Source: Miltoncostaea marina (GTDB taxonomy: Bacteria > Actinomycetota > Thermoleophilia > Miltoncostaeales > Miltoncostaeaceae). From it: a stretch of 64,000 bases of DNA. Each line of letters begins with the position of its first letter. Positions within the stretch are counted from its first letter, which is position 1. Below the pieces are notes generated by a model. The model saw nothing but the letters and a program-made list of their open reading frames with translations. It had not been told where the DNA came from and did not search any database. This document shows, in pieces, positions 16,850 through 26,684 of the stretch. A program made the position numbers and the translations under genes. The stretch is taken from positions 1,054,001 through 1,118,000 of the forward strand of contig NZ_CP064655.1 in assembly GCF_018141525.1 (NCBI RefSeq), given 5' to 3'.

Positions 16850-17224
16850 ATGGCCCGAGTCAAGCGTTCGGTCGGCGCGCGCAAGAAGCGCCGCAAGGTC
16901 CTCGCACAGGCCAGCGGCTACTGGGGGACCAAGCACTCCTCCTACAAGCGCGCGAAGGAGCAGGTCCAGCGCTCGCTGCGCTACGCGTACCGCGACCGCC
17001 GGGTGCGCAAGCGCGACTTCCGCCGGCTGTGGATCGCCCGCATCAACGCGGCCGCCCGCGAGAACGGCCTCACCTACAGCGAGCTGATGCACGGCCTGCG
17101 ACTGGCCGGCGTCGAGCTCGACCGCAAGATCCTGGCCGAGCTCGCCACGCACGAGCCCGAGGCCTTCGCGGCCCTCGCGGCGCGCGCCCGCACCGCCCGA
17201 GCGAGCGAGCCCGTCGGCGCCTGA
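16850..17224 (+). CDS. rplT: 50S ribosomal protein L20 (bL20)
   Basis: 124 residues. Begins [20 protein letters not shown] and contains [20 protein letters not shown] and [21 protein letters not shown]20 is essential for early 50S assembly and in many bacteria represses its own operon through the infC-rpmI leader. Start 4 bases after the rpmI stop. The last 15 residues are an alanine- and arginine-rich tail. Confidence 0.97.
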   Translation: MARVKRSVGARKKRRKVLAQASGYWGTKHSSYKRAKEQVQRSLRYAYRDRRVRKRDFRRLWIARINAAARENGLTYSELMHGLRLAGVELDRKILAELATHEPEAFAALAARARTARASEPVGA

Positions 17225-17231
17225 CCGCTCC

Positions 17232-18044
17232 CTGCGCCTCGCGAGCTCGCCGCGCAACCCCGCGCTGCAGCTCGCGCGGGCGCTGCAGGCGAAGAAGGTC
17301 CGCCGCGAGCGACGGCTGCTCGTGGCGGAGGGTGAGGACCTGGTCGACGCCGCGCTCGCGCGCGGCGTGCGGCCGGTCGCGCTCCTGTTCGACGCCGAGC
17401 GGCTGAGCGGGGACGACCCGCGCCTGCGGGCGACGGAGGGCCTGCGGGAGCGCTACCTCGTGCCGCCGAAGCTGATGGCGGCCGCGAGCGGCCTCGCCGC
17501 CGCGCCGCGGGTGATGGCCATCCTGCCGCAGCCGCCCGTGCGCTCCTTCCGCGACGTGCGCTTCCCGCCCTCGCCGGGCGTCTACCTGGCGGGGGTCGCC
17601 GACCCCGGCAACGTGGGCACGCTCGTGCGCACGGCCGCGGCGCTCGGCGCCGACTGGCTGGCGCTCGGCCCCGGCTCGGCGGACGCGTTCCACCCCCGCG
17701 CCGTGCGGGCGGCGATGGGGTCGACCTTCGCCCTGCCGGTGCTGGAGGGCGTCGCGCCCGCCGACCTCGCCACTCGCGAGGGCTTCGCGGTGGTGGCCGC
17801 CGTCGCCCGCGGCGGGGTGCCGCCCTGGGAGGCCGACCTCGCGCGCCCGCTGGTGCTGGCCCTGGGCGCGGAGCGGGCGGGGCTCGAGCCCGCGCTGGAG
17901 GCGCTCTCGGACGGCCGGGAGACGGTCCGCGTGACGATCCCGCAGACCGAGGGGACCGAGTCGCTCAACGTCTCGGCCGCCGGGGCCGCCCTGCTGGCCG
18001 AGGCCGCGCGCCAGCGGGCCGCCCGCCCCGGGCCGGTCGGGTAG
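17232..18044 (+). CDS. SpoU/TrmH-family RNA 2'-O-methyltransferase
   Basis: The SPOUT knot motifs are clear: VADPGNVGTLVRTAAALGAD, LALGAERAGLEPAL and the final IPQTEGTESLNVSAAGAALL. The first ordinary start is the GTG at 17322 (MAEGEDLVDAAL), but the conserved substrate-binding N-terminus of these enzymes is encoded upstream in frame (ASSPRNPALQLARALQAKK and RRERRLLVAEGED). I therefore place the start at the CTG at 17232, eight bases after the rplT stop. It methylates a ribose 2'-OH in rRNA (or tRNA) using AdoMet. Target unknown; the place between rplT and pheS is common in actinobacteria. Confidence 0.88.
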   Translation: MRLASSPRNPALQLARALQAKKVRRERRLLVAEGEDLVDAALARGVRPVALLFDAERLSGDDPRLRATEGLRERYLVPPKLMAAASGLAAAPRVMAILPQPPVRSFRDVRFPPSPGVYLAGVADPGNVGTLVRTAAALGADWLALGPGSADAFHPRAVRAAMGSTFALPVLEGVAPADLATREGFAVVAAVARGGVPPWEADLARPLVLALGAERAGLEPALEALSDGRETVRVTIPQTEGTESLNVSAAGAALLAEAARQRAARPGPVG

Positions 18045-18056
18045 CCTGACGGGCCG

Positions 18057-19067
18057 ATGACCGACCCCCAGCTCGACGCGGTCCAGGCGCAGGCACTGGA
18101 CGACATCAGCGCCGCCCGCACGCTCGCCGAGCTCGAGGCGGCGCGGGTGGCCCACACCGGGCGCCGCAGCCCGCTTGCGACGACGCTCGCCGGGATCGGC
18201 GCGCTGCCGCCGGAGCGGCGCGGCGCGGTGGGCAAGGCGGCCAACGCCGTCCGCCGGGCCGTGGAGGCGGCGCTCGCCGCGCGCACCGAGGAGCTGGAGG
18301 CCGAGGAGCTGGGCGCCGCGCTGGAGCGCGACACGACCGACGTCACGCTGCCCGGCGACCCGCACCCGCTCGGCGCGCTGCACCCCATCACCCAGGTCCG
18401 CCAGGAGATGGAGGACATCCTCATGGGCCTCGGCTACCGGGTGGCCGACGGCCCGGAGGTCGAGACCGACTGGCACGTCTTCACGGCGCTCAACACGCCG
18501 GAGGGGCACCCGGCGCGCTCGCCGAGCGACACGTTCTTCATCGACGGCCGGCCCGACCGGCTGCTGCGCACCCAGACCTCGCCCGTCCAGGTGCGCGAGA
18601 TGCAGCGCTCGGAGCCCCCGATCTACCTCGTGGCGCCCGGGCCCGTGTACCGGCGCGACGACATCGACGCCACCCACAGCCCGATGTTCCACCAGATGGA
18701 GGGCCTCGCGGTCGACGAGGGGCTGACGCTCGCCCACCTGAAGGGCACGATGCTGCGCTTCTTCCGCGAGCTGCTGGGCGGCGAGCGCGAGATCCTGCTG
18801 CAGCCGCACTTCTTCCCGTTCACCGAGCCGTCGGTGGACGTCCAGGTCTCCTACGTCGACAAGTCGGGCCGCACCGGCTGGCTGGAGCTGGCCGGGGCCG
18901 GGATGGTCGACCCCAACGTGCTCCGGTACTGCGGGATCGACGCCGAGCGCTACACGGGCTTCGCGTTCGGCTGCGGCCTCGACCGCATCGCGATGATCCG
19001 CTTCGGCGTGCCGGACCTGCGCCTCTTCTTCGAGAACGACCTGCGCTTCCTGGAGCAGTTCGCGTGA
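18057..19067 (+). CDS. pheS: Phenylalanine-tRNA ligase alpha subunit
   Basis: 336 residues. N-terminal coiled coil at about 10-85, then the class II catalytic core: [19 protein letters not shown], motif 2 [19 protein letters not shown] and motif 3 [20 protein letters not shown]. The complex with PheT charges tRNA-Phe in the cytoplasm. The ATG lies 12 bases after the methyltransferase, and the TGA overlaps the pheT GTG. Confidence 0.97.
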   Translation: MTDPQLDAVQAQALDDISAARTLAELEAARVAHTGRRSPLATTLAGIGALPPERRGAVGKAANAVRRAVEAALAARTEELEAEELGAALERDTTDVTLPGDPHPLGALHPITQVRQEMEDILMGLGYRVADGPEVETDWHVFTALNTPEGHPARSPSDTFFIDGRPDRLLRTQTSPVQVREMQRSEPPIYLVAPGPVYRRDDIDATHSPMFHQMEGLAVDEGLTLAHLKGTMLRFFRELLGGEREILLQPHFFPFTEPSVDVQVSYVDKSGRTGWLELAGAGMVDPNVLRYCGIDAERYTGFAFGCGLDRIAMIRFGVPDLRLFFENDLRFLEQFA

Positions 19068-21490
19068 GGGTCCCGCTCTCGTGGCTGCGCGAGCGGGTCG
19101 AGGTGGCCCTGCCGGCGGAGGAGCTCGCCCGCGCGCTGTCGCGCAGCGGCACGCTGGTGGAGGAGGTCCACGCGATCGGCGTGCCCGCGGTCGACGGCAA
19201 CCTCGACCGCTTCCGGGTGGGCCGGGTGCTGTCGGCCGAGCGGCACCCGGACGCCGACCGCCTGCGCGTCTGCGCGGTGGACCTGGGCGGGCCCGAGCCC
19301 GCCGGCATCGTCTGCGGGGCCCCCAACGTCGCCGCCGGCCAGACCGTGGCGGTCGCCCTGCCGGGCGCGCTGCTGCCGGGCGCGCCGAAGCCGCTGGGCG
19401 TGGCGAAGCTGCGGGGCGTCGAGAGCCGCGGGATGATCCTCTCGGCGGCCGAGCTCGCCATCCCCGGCGACGCGTCCGGGATCATGGTGCTCGAGGACGG
19501 CCCGGCGCCGGGCACGCCGCTCGCCGAGGTCCTGCCGCTCTCCGAGACCGTGCTCGAGCTGGAGATCACCTCCAACCGCCCCGACTGCCTGGCCGTGCAG
19601 GGCGTCGCGCGCGAGGTGCACGCGGTCACCGGCGCGCCGCTCGTGCCGCTCGACGAGTCGGACCCGCCCGCCGAGGGCCCCGGGCGCGTGGAGGACCACG
19701 CCGCCCTCGAGGTCCAGGCCCCCGACCTCTGCCCGCGCTACATGGCGCGCGTCTTCACCGAGGTCCGGGTGGGGCCGTCGCCGGCCTGGCTCGTGCACCG
19801 GCTCGAGGCGGCCGGCATGCGGTCGATCTCCAACGTCGTCGACGTCACCAACTACGTGATGCTGCTCACCGGGCAGCCGCTGCACGCCTTCGACCTCGAC
19901 CGGCTGGCCGGCCGGCGGATCGTGGTGCGCCGGGCGGGCGATGGCGAGCCCATCACCACCCTCGACGGCCAGCGCCGCACGCTGGACCCGGCCATGCTGG
20001 CCATCTGCGACGCCGAGCAGCCCGCCGTGATCGCGGGGATCTTCGGCGCCGAGTTCGCCGAGGTCGCGGAGGGCACCACGCGGGTGCTGCTCGAGGCGGC
20101 GACCTTCGACGGGCCGTCGATCCTCGACGCCTCGCTGCGGCTCGGGCTGCGCACCGAGTCGAGCGGCCGCTTCGAGAAGGGCCTGCCGCGCGAGCTGCCG
20201 CAGCGGGCGATGGCGATAGCGAGCCGCATGCTCGTGGAGCTGTGCGGGGCGCGGATGGTGCCCGGCACGCTCGACGCGGGCGAGCCCCCGCCGCCGCGCG
20301 AGCCGGTGCGCATGCGCCACGCGCGCCTGCGGGCGGTGCTCGGCATCGACGTCCCGCCCGCCGAGTCGCAGGCGATCCTCGAGCGCCTCGGCATGGACGT
20401 GGAGGCCGGCGAGGACGCGCTGACGGTCGTCGTGCCGTTCGAGCGCGCCGGCGACGTCACCCGCGAGATCGACCTCGTGGAGGAGGTCGCCCGCGTCCAC
20501 GGCCTGGACGGCATCCCGGCCGAGCTGCCGCGCCTGGTGGGCGACGGCCGACTCACCCCCCAGCAGGCGCTGGTGCGGCGGCTGTCGCGCCTCGCCGCCG
20601 ACCTCGGCCTGCACGAGGCGATCACCTACCGCCAGGTCCCCGAGTCCGACGCCGACGCCCTGCGGCTCGCGCCCGACGACCCGCGTCGGCGGGTCGTGCG
20701 CATGGCGCGGCCGATGAGCGCCGAGATGGCGGTGATGCGCCGCTCCATGCTGCCGGGGCTGCTGCGCGCGGTCGCGCGCAACCAGGCCCACCAGCGGGGC
20801 GACGGTGGCCTGTTCGAGGTGGGCCGCACCTACGCCCCCCGCGAGGACGGCATGGCCGATGAGCGGCTCTGGCTCGCCGCCGTGCGCTTCGGCGCCGCCG
20901 GGCCGGCCGGCTGGCGCGACCGGCCGCGTCCCGTCGATGTCCACTCGGCCATCGGCCTGGCCACGACGCTCTGCCGGGCCGCGCGGGTGCGGCCCGCGGT
21001 GCGCCCGAACGCCGCCCCGTACTTCCACCCCGTGCGCCAGGCGCGCCTGGTGGCGGGCGACGACGAGCGGCCCGTCGGCTGGGCCGCCGAGGTGCACCCG
21101 CTCGTGCTGCGCGCCTTCGACGCGGCGGGCCCCGTGGCGGCGGTCGTGCTCGACCTCGACGCGATCGCGCAGGCGGCCGGGCCGCCGCCGCGCTACGAGG
21201 ACCTCCTGACCGTGCCGGTGTCCACCCGCGACCTCGCGCTCGTGGTGGCCGAGGGCGTGCCGGCCGCCGAGCTGGTCGGCGCCGCGCGCGAGGCGGGCGC
21301 GCCGCTGGTGCGCGAGGTCGCCGTCTTCGACCGCTACGCGGGCGAGCAGGTGGAGGCGGGCCACGTCAGCCTGGCGCTGCGACTTGAGCTCGCCGACCCG
21401 GGCCGCACGCTGACCGACGACGAGATCGAGGGCGCGGTGGCCCGGGTGCGCGAGGCGCTGGCCGGCCACGGCGCGAGGCTGCGCGGCTGA
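19064..21490 (+). CDS. pheT: Phenylalanine-tRNA ligase beta subunit
   Basis: 808 residues, normal length. Domains in order: tRNA-binding OB fold at about 40-150 ([20 protein letters not shown]), B3/B4 editing domain at about 210-390 ([20 protein letters not shown]), B5 at about 400-470, catalytic-like domain, and a C-terminal ferredoxin-fold anticodon-binding domain ([13 protein letters not shown]). GTG start overlaps the pheS stop, and its own TGA overlaps the argC ATG. Confidence 0.97.
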   Translation: MRVPLSWLRERVEVALPAEELARALSRSGTLVEEVHAIGVPAVDGNLDRFRVGRVLSAERHPDADRLRVCAVDLGGPEPAGIVCGAPNVAAGQTVAVALPGALLPGAPKPLGVAKLRGVESRGMILSAAELAIPGDASGIMVLEDGPAPGTPLAEVLPLSETVLELEITSNRPDCLAVQGVAREVHAVTGAPLVPLDESDPPAEGPGRVEDHAALEVQAPDLCPRYMARVFTEVRVGPSPAWLVHRLEAAGMRSISNVVDVTNYVMLLTGQPLHAFDLDRLAGRRIVVRRAGDGEPITTLDGQRRTLDPAMLAICDAEQPAVIAGIFGAEFAEVAEGTTRVLLEAATFDGPSILDASLRLGLRTESSGRFEKGLPRELPQRAMAIASRMLVELCGARMVPGTLDAGEPPPPREPVRMRHARLRAVLGIDVPPAESQAILERLGMDVEAGEDALTVVVPFERAGDVTREIDLVEEVARVHGLDGIPAELPRLVGDGRLTPQQALVRRLSRLAADLGLHEAITYRQVPESDADALRLAPDDPRRRVVRMARPMSAEMAVMRRSMLPGLLRAVARNQAHQRGDGGLFEVGRTYAPREDGMADERLWLAAVRFGAAGPAGWRDRPRPVDVHSAIGLATTLCRAARVRPAVRPNAAPYFHPVRQARLVAGDDERPVGWAAEVHPLVLRAFDAAGPVAAVVLDLDAIAQAAGPPPRYEDLLTVPVSTRDLALVVAEGVPAAELVGAAREAGAPLVREVAVFDRYAGEQVEAGHVSLALRLELADPGRTLTDDEIEGAVARVREALAGHGARLRG

Positions 21491-22473
21491 TGGCCCCCGT
21501 CGTCCACGTCTTCGGCGCGGCGGGCTTCGCGGGCGCGCAGCTCGCCGCGCTGGTCGACCGCCACCCCGGGCTCGAGCTCGGCGTCATCACCGCCCGCGGG
21601 GACGCCGGCCGGCGCCTGGTCGAGGTCGCCCCCGAGTACCGCGTCGACCGGCTGCTCGAGCCGCCCGACGTGGCCTCGGTGGCGGCCGGCGACCTCGTCG
21701 CGGTGGCCTACCCGCACGCCGAGGCGGCGAAGCTGGTGGCGGCGCTCATCGACCGCGGCGCCCGTGTGGTCGACGTCTCGGCCGACCACCGCCTGCACGA
21801 CGCCACGCTCTACCCCCAGGTCTACGGCTTCGAGCACCCGCGGCCGGACCTGCTGGCCGAGGCGGTCTACGGGCTGCCCGAGCGCCACCGCGAGGCGATC
21901 CGGGGCGCCCGCCTGGTCGCCAACCCCGGCTGCTTCCCCGAGGCCTCGATCCTGGCCCTGCTGCCGCTGGCCGGCGAGATCGCCGACGTGGTGATCGACG
22001 CCAAGAGCGGCGTCAGCGGCGCCGGCCGCACCCCGACCGACACGGTCCACTACTCGCGCGCGGCCGACAACGTCAGCCCGTACAAGGTCTACGCGCACCG
22101 CCACCGGCCGGAGATGGAGCAGGAGCTCGGCGTCGAGGTGACGTTCACCCCGCACCTGGTGCCGGTCGACCGCGGCCTGCTGGCCACCTGCTACGCGCGC
22201 CTGCTCGGCGACGCGCCGCACCCGGACGACCTGCTGGAGCGCTACCGCGCCTTCTACGCGGGGCACCCGTTCGTGGAGGTGGTGGAGCAGCCGCCGGGCA
22301 TGCGGGCGGTGCAGCGCACCAACTACGCCCAGGTGCACGTGGCGCTCGACCCCCGCGGCGGGCGGATCACGGCCTTCGGCGTGCTCGACAACATCGGCAA
22401 GGGCGCGGCGGGGCAGGCGGTGCAGAACCTCAACCTGATGGCCGGCCTCCCCGAGACGGAGGGCCTCGACTGA
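21490..22473 (+). CDS. argC: N-acetyl-gamma-glutamyl-phosphate reductase
   Basis: 327 residues. NAD(P)-binding start VFGAAGFAGAQLAAL; catalytic cysteine in LVANPGCFPEASILALLPL; substrate segment DAKSGVSGAGRTPT; C-terminal RTNYAQVHVALD and VLDNIGKGAAGQAVQNLN. It reduces N-acetylglutamyl phosphate in arginine synthesis. The ATG overlaps the pheT stop (ATGA), so arginine genes are read from the pheST transcript. No ARG box is evident between them. Confidence 0.96.
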   Translation: MAPVVHVFGAAGFAGAQLAALVDRHPGLELGVITARGDAGRRLVEVAPEYRVDRLLEPPDVASVAAGDLVAVAYPHAEAAKLVAALIDRGARVVDVSADHRLHDATLYPQVYGFEHPRPDLLAEAVYGLPERHREAIRGARLVANPGCFPEASILALLPLAGEIADVVIDAKSGVSGAGRTPTDTVHYSRAADNVSPYKVYAHRHRPEMEQELGVEVTFTPHLVPVDRGLLATCYARLLGDAPHPDDLLERYRAFYAGHPFVEVVEQPPGMRAVQRTNYAQVHVALDPRGGRITAFGVLDNIGKGAAGQAVQNLNLMAGLPETEGLD

Positions 22474-22502
22474 ACCCGGTCGCCCGCGCGGACTGGCTGC
22501 GG

Positions 22503-23684
22503 GTGCCCGACGGCCTCGCCCCGGTGGAGGGCGGGTCGGTCACCACCACGCCCGGCTTCCACGCCGCGGGCGTCGCCTGCGGGCTGAAGCCCTCGGGCGC
22601 GCTCGACGTGGGGGTGCTCGCCGCGCTCGGGCCGTGCGCCTCGGGCTACGTCGACACCACCAGCGCGCTGCCGTCGGCCCCCGTGCGGCGCAACCGCGGG
22701 CTCGACCGCTCGCGACTGCGGGCGGTGGTCGTCAACGCGGGCAGCGCCAACGCCGCCACGGGCTCGCCGGGCGTCGACGACGCCCACGCCATGGCGCGGC
22801 GGGCGGCCGTGCGGCTCGCGCTCGACCCGGGCGAGGTGGCCGTCTGCAGCACGGGCACGATCGGCGACCGCCTGGCGATGGACCTGGTGGGGCCGGGCAT
22901 CGACGCGGCCGCCGCGGCGCTCGGGCCGGACGGCGGCGCCGACTTCAACCGGGCGATCTGCACCACCGACCGGGCGCCGAAGGGCGGCGCCTTCCGGCTC
23001 GCGCTCGGCACGGGCGCGGTCACGATCGGCGCGGCGGCCAAGGGCGCCGGCATGATCCGGCCCGACATGGCGACGATGCTCGCCTTCATCACGACCGACG
23101 CCGCGGTCGACGCGGGCGACCTGCAGGCGATGACCGCGGCGGCCGCGGCGGCCTCGTTCAACCGCATCAGCGTCGACGCCCAGATGAGCCCGTCCGACAC
23201 GCTGCTGGTGATGGCGGGCGGCGACGGCCCGCCGCTGGCGGGCGCCGACCGCGACCGCCTGGGCGACGCGCTCGCCGCCGTCTGCCGCTGGCTCGCAGTG
23301 CAGATGGTCAAGGACGGCGAGGGGGCCGAGCACGCCGTGCGGGTGCTCGTGCGCGGCGCCGCCGACGCCGCGGAGGCCGAGCGCGTGGCCCGCGCGGTCG
23401 GCGAGTCCTCGCTCGTGAAGACGGCCCTCTTCGGCCGCGACCCCAACTGGGGGCGCGTGAGCCAGGCCGTCGGCCAGGCGCTCGCCGGCCGCGCCGGGGA
23501 GGTTCGCGAGCCCTCGATCGCGGTCGACGGCGTGCCGTTCGGCGCCCCCGGGGCGCTGGAGGTGATGGGCCGCGACGAGTACGACCTCGAGGTGGGGCTC
23601 GGCCGCGGCGACGGCGAGGCCGAGCTCTGGGTCTCCGACCTGGGGCACGCCTACATCACGATCAACGCCGAATACCACACCTGA
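22503..23684 (+). CDS. argJ: Glutamate N-acetyltransferase / amino-acid acetyltransferase
   Basis: 393 residues from GTG. The self-cleavage site is KGAGMIRPDMATMLAFITTD, where the T of ATML becomes the nucleophile of the beta chain. Other motifs: VNAGSANAATG, VCSTGTIGDRLAM, and the C-terminal FGRDPNWGRVSQAVG. It recycles the acetyl group from N-acetylornithine to glutamate. The frame is open upstream to a CTG at 22470 that overlaps the argC TGA, so the protein could be 11 residues longer. A terminator hairpin follows. Confidence 0.95.
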   Translation: MPDGLAPVEGGSVTTTPGFHAAGVACGLKPSGALDVGVLAALGPCASGYVDTTSALPSAPVRRNRGLDRSRLRAVVVNAGSANAATGSPGVDDAHAMARRAAVRLALDPGEVAVCSTGTIGDRLAMDLVGPGIDAAAAALGPDGGADFNRAICTTDRAPKGGAFRLALGTGAVTIGAAAKGAGMIRPDMATMLAFITTDAAVDAGDLQAMTAAAAAASFNRISVDAQMSPSDTLLVMAGGDGPPLAGADRDRLGDALAAVCRWLAVQMVKDGEGAEHAVRVLVRGAADAAEAERVARAVGESSLVKTALFGRDPNWGRVSQAVGQALAGRAGEVREPSIAVDGVPFGAPGALEVMGRDEYDLEVGLGRGDGEAELWVSDLGHAYITINAEYHT

Positions 23685-23688
23685 CCCC

Positions 23689-23713
23689 GACGGCGGGCCG
23701 AGCGCCCGCCGTC
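23689..23713 (+). terminator. Terminator after argJ
   Basis: Ten-base stem GACGGCGGGC / GCCCGCCGTC with a 5-base loop, 4 bases after the argJ stop. No U-tract. It ends the infC-to-argJ gene run. Confidence 0.65.
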
Positions 23714-23798
23714 CCGGTTCGGCCCGCCGGCGATACGCCGGCCGCCGCGCCCCCTGCACACTGCGGGCCATCACGCCCGCACCGACAGGGGAGGCGCC

Positions 23799-23942
23799 AT
23801 GACCCACCAGACGCCCCGCACCGTCGCCGTCGAGCCCTCGGCAGGGCCCGGCATCCCGCTCTACACCCTCGTGCTGGCCGGCGTGCTGCGCCTGCGCGAG
23901 GGCGGCGCATGCCCGGCGCCGGCGGAGGAGGACCCGCGGTGA
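23799..23942 (+). CDS. Small hypothetical protein (47 residues)
   Basis: ATG with a good RBS (GGGGAGG, 23788-23794). The sequence contains a short hydrophobic helix (GIPLYTLVLAGVLRLREGG) and ends EEDPR. I recognise no family. It lies in the block between the argJ terminator and the IS21 remnant, so it may be a remnant or a recent arrival. Confidence 0.4.
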   Translation: MTHQTPRTVAVEPSAGPGIPLYTLVLAGVLRLREGGACPAPAEEDPR

Positions 23943-23981
23943 CGAGGCCCCGGCCACCGCTCGAGGCCGTGCCCGGCGTGG

Positions 23982-24170
23982 TCATCCCGCGAGGATCGTC
24001 GCCGTCTGCGCCTCGAGCTCGGCGTCGGTGAGGACGCCCGCGGCCCGCCGCTCCCCCAGCTCCTTGAGCTGGCCCAGCGGTCGCCCGTGCCGCCCGGATC
24101 GGGCCGGCGGCGGCCCGGCGTACGCCGGCTCCGCGTGCTGCGGGTTCCCGCGCCCAGCGCAGCCCCGGAT
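23982..24170 (-). pseudogene. SHOCT-domain protein fragment
   Basis: The C-terminal part LGQLKELGERRAAGVLTDAE, ending in a short helix LEAQTATILAG, is a typical SHOCT motif (short C-terminal helix-turn-helix-like domain). The open frame continues N-terminally only into the IS21-type end repeats at 24177-24224, and no start or membrane part is present. The original 5' half appears lost at the IS insertion. Confidence 0.6.
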
Positions 24171-24176
24171 GTCGAC

Positions 24177-24224
24177 CACGGTCGAAAGCGGACCCCCGGT
24201 CACGGTTGAAGACAGACCCCCGGG
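24177..24224. repeat. Two tandem 24-base end repeats
   Basis: Copies at 24177-24200 and 24201-24224 share CACGGT(C/T)GAA and (G/A)GACCCCCGG. Such tandem copies are usual at IS21-type termini, where they bind the transposase. Confidence 0.7.
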
Positions 24225-24292
24225 GTCCCGCCGGGCCGCAACGCTCCCGGAGCAGAGCAGGCAAGGGCCGGCGCCGGGCCGACAGGCCCGGG

Positions 24293-24440
24293 TCAGCCCT
24301 CGTCCACGATCTCCGGCCGCGGCCGAGCGGGCACGTCGTTGCCGCGCAGGCGGTAGCTGTCGCCCTTGAGGGCGAGGATCTCGGCGTGGTGCACGAGCCG
24401 GTCGATCATCGCGGCGGCCACCGCGGCCACCACATCGCCT
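24293..24440 (-). pseudogene. istB C-terminal fragment
   Basis: Encodes MIDRLVHHAEILALKGDSYR, then LRGNDV, the conserved end of the IS21 helper ATPase IstB, followed by a short divergent tail and TGA. The ATPase core (Walker A and B) is absent; upstream sequence is not recognisable as istB. Confidence 0.75.
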
Positions 24441-24801
24441 GCTCCGACGGGCGCGTATGCCGCCGCCCTCCCCGACGCCGCATCGGCGCTGGGCGACCTG
24501 GGCGGGCGGTCGCGTCCGGCGACGCCGCGGAGGCGGCGGGCCTGCCCGATGCCGCCCTGGCGGAGCGGCGCGACGCGCTCGTCGCCGCGTCCGGCCCCTT
24601 CGCCGCCGCGTCGCGCGAGGCCGGCGCGGCGCGGGAGGCGACCGGAGCGACGGCCTGCTGGATGTCCGGCGCCGGGAGCCGATCGCCGTGGCGGGATCGG
24701 CGGGAGGCGGCGCGGGGCGAGAGCGACGCCGCGCTGGGCAGATCCGGTCGGGCGGGGGGCGCGCCGCGACGCCGGGCGGAGCCGGCCGGGCGCCTCGCGG
24801 C
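24441..24801. other. Stretch without a recognisable gene
   Basis: All frames are open because of the high GC content, but none gives a recognisable protein, and plausible stretches change frame. It is probably degraded flank of the IS21 element. Confidence 0.5.
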
Positions 24802-25776
24802 CTACGGGCGCACGGCGTCGCGTGCGGCCGGGGCGCCGAGTCCCGCGGCGATGAGGCCGGCGTTGTGGCGCACCATGCCGGCGTAGGTGCCCTCCGGGGT
24901 GCCCTCGTCGCCCGCGGCGTCGGCGAACAGCTCGCCCCCGATGCGGACCTCCTGGCCGCGCCGCCGCGCCGCCGCCAGAACGGCCTCGATCGTGCCCGTC
25001 GGCACCGACGACTCGACGAACACGGCCCGCACCCCCCGGGCCGCGATCACCCCGGCCACGCGCTCGATGTCGGCCGTCGTGGCCTCGGTCTGGGTCGAGG
25101 TGCCCTGGATCGCCACGACGTCGAAGCCGTACTCGCGGCCGAAGTAGCCGAAGGCGTCGTGCGAGGTGATGAGCACCCGCGAGCGCTCCGGCACGACCGC
25201 GAGGCGCCTGCGCACCTCGCGGTCGAGGGCGCGCAGCTCGCGCAGGTATGCGGCCGCCCGGCGACGGTAGACGGCGGCGTGGGCCGGGTCGCGCCGCGCG
25301 AACGCGTCGCGCACCACCCCGACGGTGGTCTCCCACATCGGGACGCTGAACCAGACGTGCGGGTCGTACTTGCCCTCGAACTCGCTCGGCCGGCGCAGCT
25401 CCGCCTCGGGGATCGCGCGGGTCACGGCCACCGTCGGCTGCACCTCGCCCAGCTCGTCCAGCAGGTCGGTCAGGCGGCCCTCCAGCTCGAGGCCCCCGTA
25501 GAGGATGACGTCGGCCCCGCGCAGCGCCTCGACGTCGCGCGCGCTCGCCTTGTAGAGGTGGGGGTCGACCCCCGGGCCCATCAGGCCGGTCACCTCGACC
25601 CGGTCGCCGCCGACCTGCCGCGCGAGGTCGGTGATGAAGTTGGTGGTGGCCGTGACGCGCATGTCGCGGCCGGCGATCTCCTGCGGGTCGGCCGGCTCGG
25701 CGGCGCAGCCGGCCGCCGCGAGCGCCACGACGACGAGGAGCGCCGCCAGCGCGGCGCCCGCGCCCCGCCGCCTCAC
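24802..25776 (-). CDS. Mn/Zn-type ABC transporter substrate-binding lipoprotein
   Basis: 324 residues, cluster A-I (TroA/MntA/ZnuA). Lipoprotein signal with LAAAGC near residue 20. Metal ligands by position: H in DPHLYKAS, H in DPHVWFSV, H in TSHDAFGYF, D in ELFADAAG. The segments FVESSVPTGTIEAV and GTPEGTYAGMVRHN are typical of TroA/MntA, and the long histidine-rich loop of ZnuA is absent. Manganese is therefore favoured over zinc. The GTG overlaps the permease stop. Last gene of a four-gene import operon. Confidence 0.88.
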   Translation of the reverse strand: MRRRGAGAALAALLVVVALAAAGCAAEPADPQEIAGRDMRVTATTNFITDLARQVGGDRVEVTGLMGPGVDPHLYKASARDVEALRGADVILYGGLELEGRLTDLLDELGEVQPTVAVTRAIPEAELRRPSEFEGKYDPHVWFSVPMWETTVGVVRDAFARRDPAHAAVYRRRAAAYLRELRALDREVRRRLAVVPERSRVLITSHDAFGYFGREYGFDVVAIQGTSTQTEATTADIERVAGVIAARGVRAVFVESSVPTGTIEAVLAAARRRGQEVRIGGELFADAAGDEGTPEGTYAGMVRHNAGLIAAGLGAPAARDAVRP

Positions 25777-26684
25777 CCCTCGGCCGCGGCGGCCGCGGCG
25801 CGGGTCAGCGCGCGGCGCCGCCGGGCGCGCTGCACGGCGCGCGGCACGAGCCCGTGGCGGGGCGAGCCGAGCAGGGCGAGGGCGAAGACGGCCGCGGCCA
25901 CGAGGCCCATCGCCCCGGCGATCGACGCGTCGATGCGCATCGCCCCGGCGTAGCCGGCGACGGCGCTGACCCACCCGATCGCGACGGCGATCGCCACCAT
26001 GGCGACGAGGCGGTCGGTGAGCAGGTACGCGGCGGCGGCGGGGACGATGAGGAGGGTCACGACCAGGATCGCCCCGACCGCCTCGAAGGCGGTCACCGCC
26101 GTGACCGCCACCGCGATCAGCAGCAGCCGCGACAGCACGGTGGGGGACACCCCCACCGTGCGGGCGTACTCGGGGTCGAACGAGGTCACCTTCAGCTCCT
26201 TCCAGAGCAGCGCGACCAGCAGCAGGTTGACCGTCACGACGGCGCCCATCACGACGACCGAGCGGATGAGCGCCACGTCGCCGATCTCCAGGACGCGGAA
26301 CGGCGTGAACGCGATCTCGCCGTAGATGGTGGAGTCGAGGTCGAGGTGGATGTCGTCGGCGTAGCGGTGGATGCCGAGCACGCCCAGCGCGAACAGCGCG
26401 GGGAAGACGAGCCCGATGGCGGCGTCGCTCGCCACGAGCCCGGTGGCGCGCAGGGCCTCGATCGCGAGCACGCACAGCACCGCGAACACCGCGGCGCCCA
26501 GCACCACCGCGAGCGGCGCCCGCGTCTGGAAGATGAGGAAGGCGGCCACGATGCCGGGCAGCACCGCGTGGCTCACGGCGTCGCCCATCAGCGCCACGCG
26601 GCGCAGCACCAGGAACGGGCCCAGCAGCGCGCAGGCCGTGGCCGTGAGGCCGGCGGTGAGCACGATCGCGAGGGCGTCGCTCAC
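25773..26684 (-). CDS. Metal ABC transporter permease (TroD/MntD-like)
   Basis: 303 residues, ABC-3 family with eight or more membrane helices. Signature LRRVALMGDAVSHAVLPGI at about 28-46 and, later, AFEAVGAILVVTLLIVPAAA. It pairs with the other permease to form the membrane channel. GTG start overlaps the stop of the upstream permease gene (GTGA). No regulatory domain, unlike its partner; the basic, alanine-rich tail is short. Confidence 0.9.
   Translation of the reverse strand: MSDALAIVLTAGLTATACALLGPFLVLRRVALMGDAVSHAVLPGIVAAFLIFQTRAPLAVVLGAAVFAVLCVLAIEALRATGLVASDAAIGLVFPALFALGVLGIHRYADDIHLDLDSTIYGEIAFTPFRVLEIGDVALIRSVVVMGAVVTVNLLLVALLWKELKVTSFDPEYARTVGVSPTVLSRLLLIAVAVTAVTAFEAVGAILVVTLLIVPAAAAYLLTDRLVAMVAIAVAIGWVSAVAGYAGAMRIDASIAGAMGLVAAAVFALALLGSPRHGLVPRAVQRARRRRALTRAAAAAAEG

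Larger units (their letters stand above)
24177..24440 (-). mobile_element. IS21-family remnant (end repeats plus istB tail)
   Basis: Contains two abutting 24-base end repeats and the last ~48 codons of an istB gene in the orientation expected for an IS21 right end. The rest of istB, istA and the left end are missing. It sits between the SHOCT fragment and non-coding sequence, directly downstream of the argCJ run. Confidence 0.65.

Noticed and set aside
18950-21469. 839-residue open frame antisense to pheT
   Set aside because: Same artefact; the PheT domains on the other strand are complete.
24206-24886. Plus-strand open frame over the IS21 flank
   Set aside because: Crosses the IS repeat, istB antisense and the metal-binding gene; no recognisable protein.
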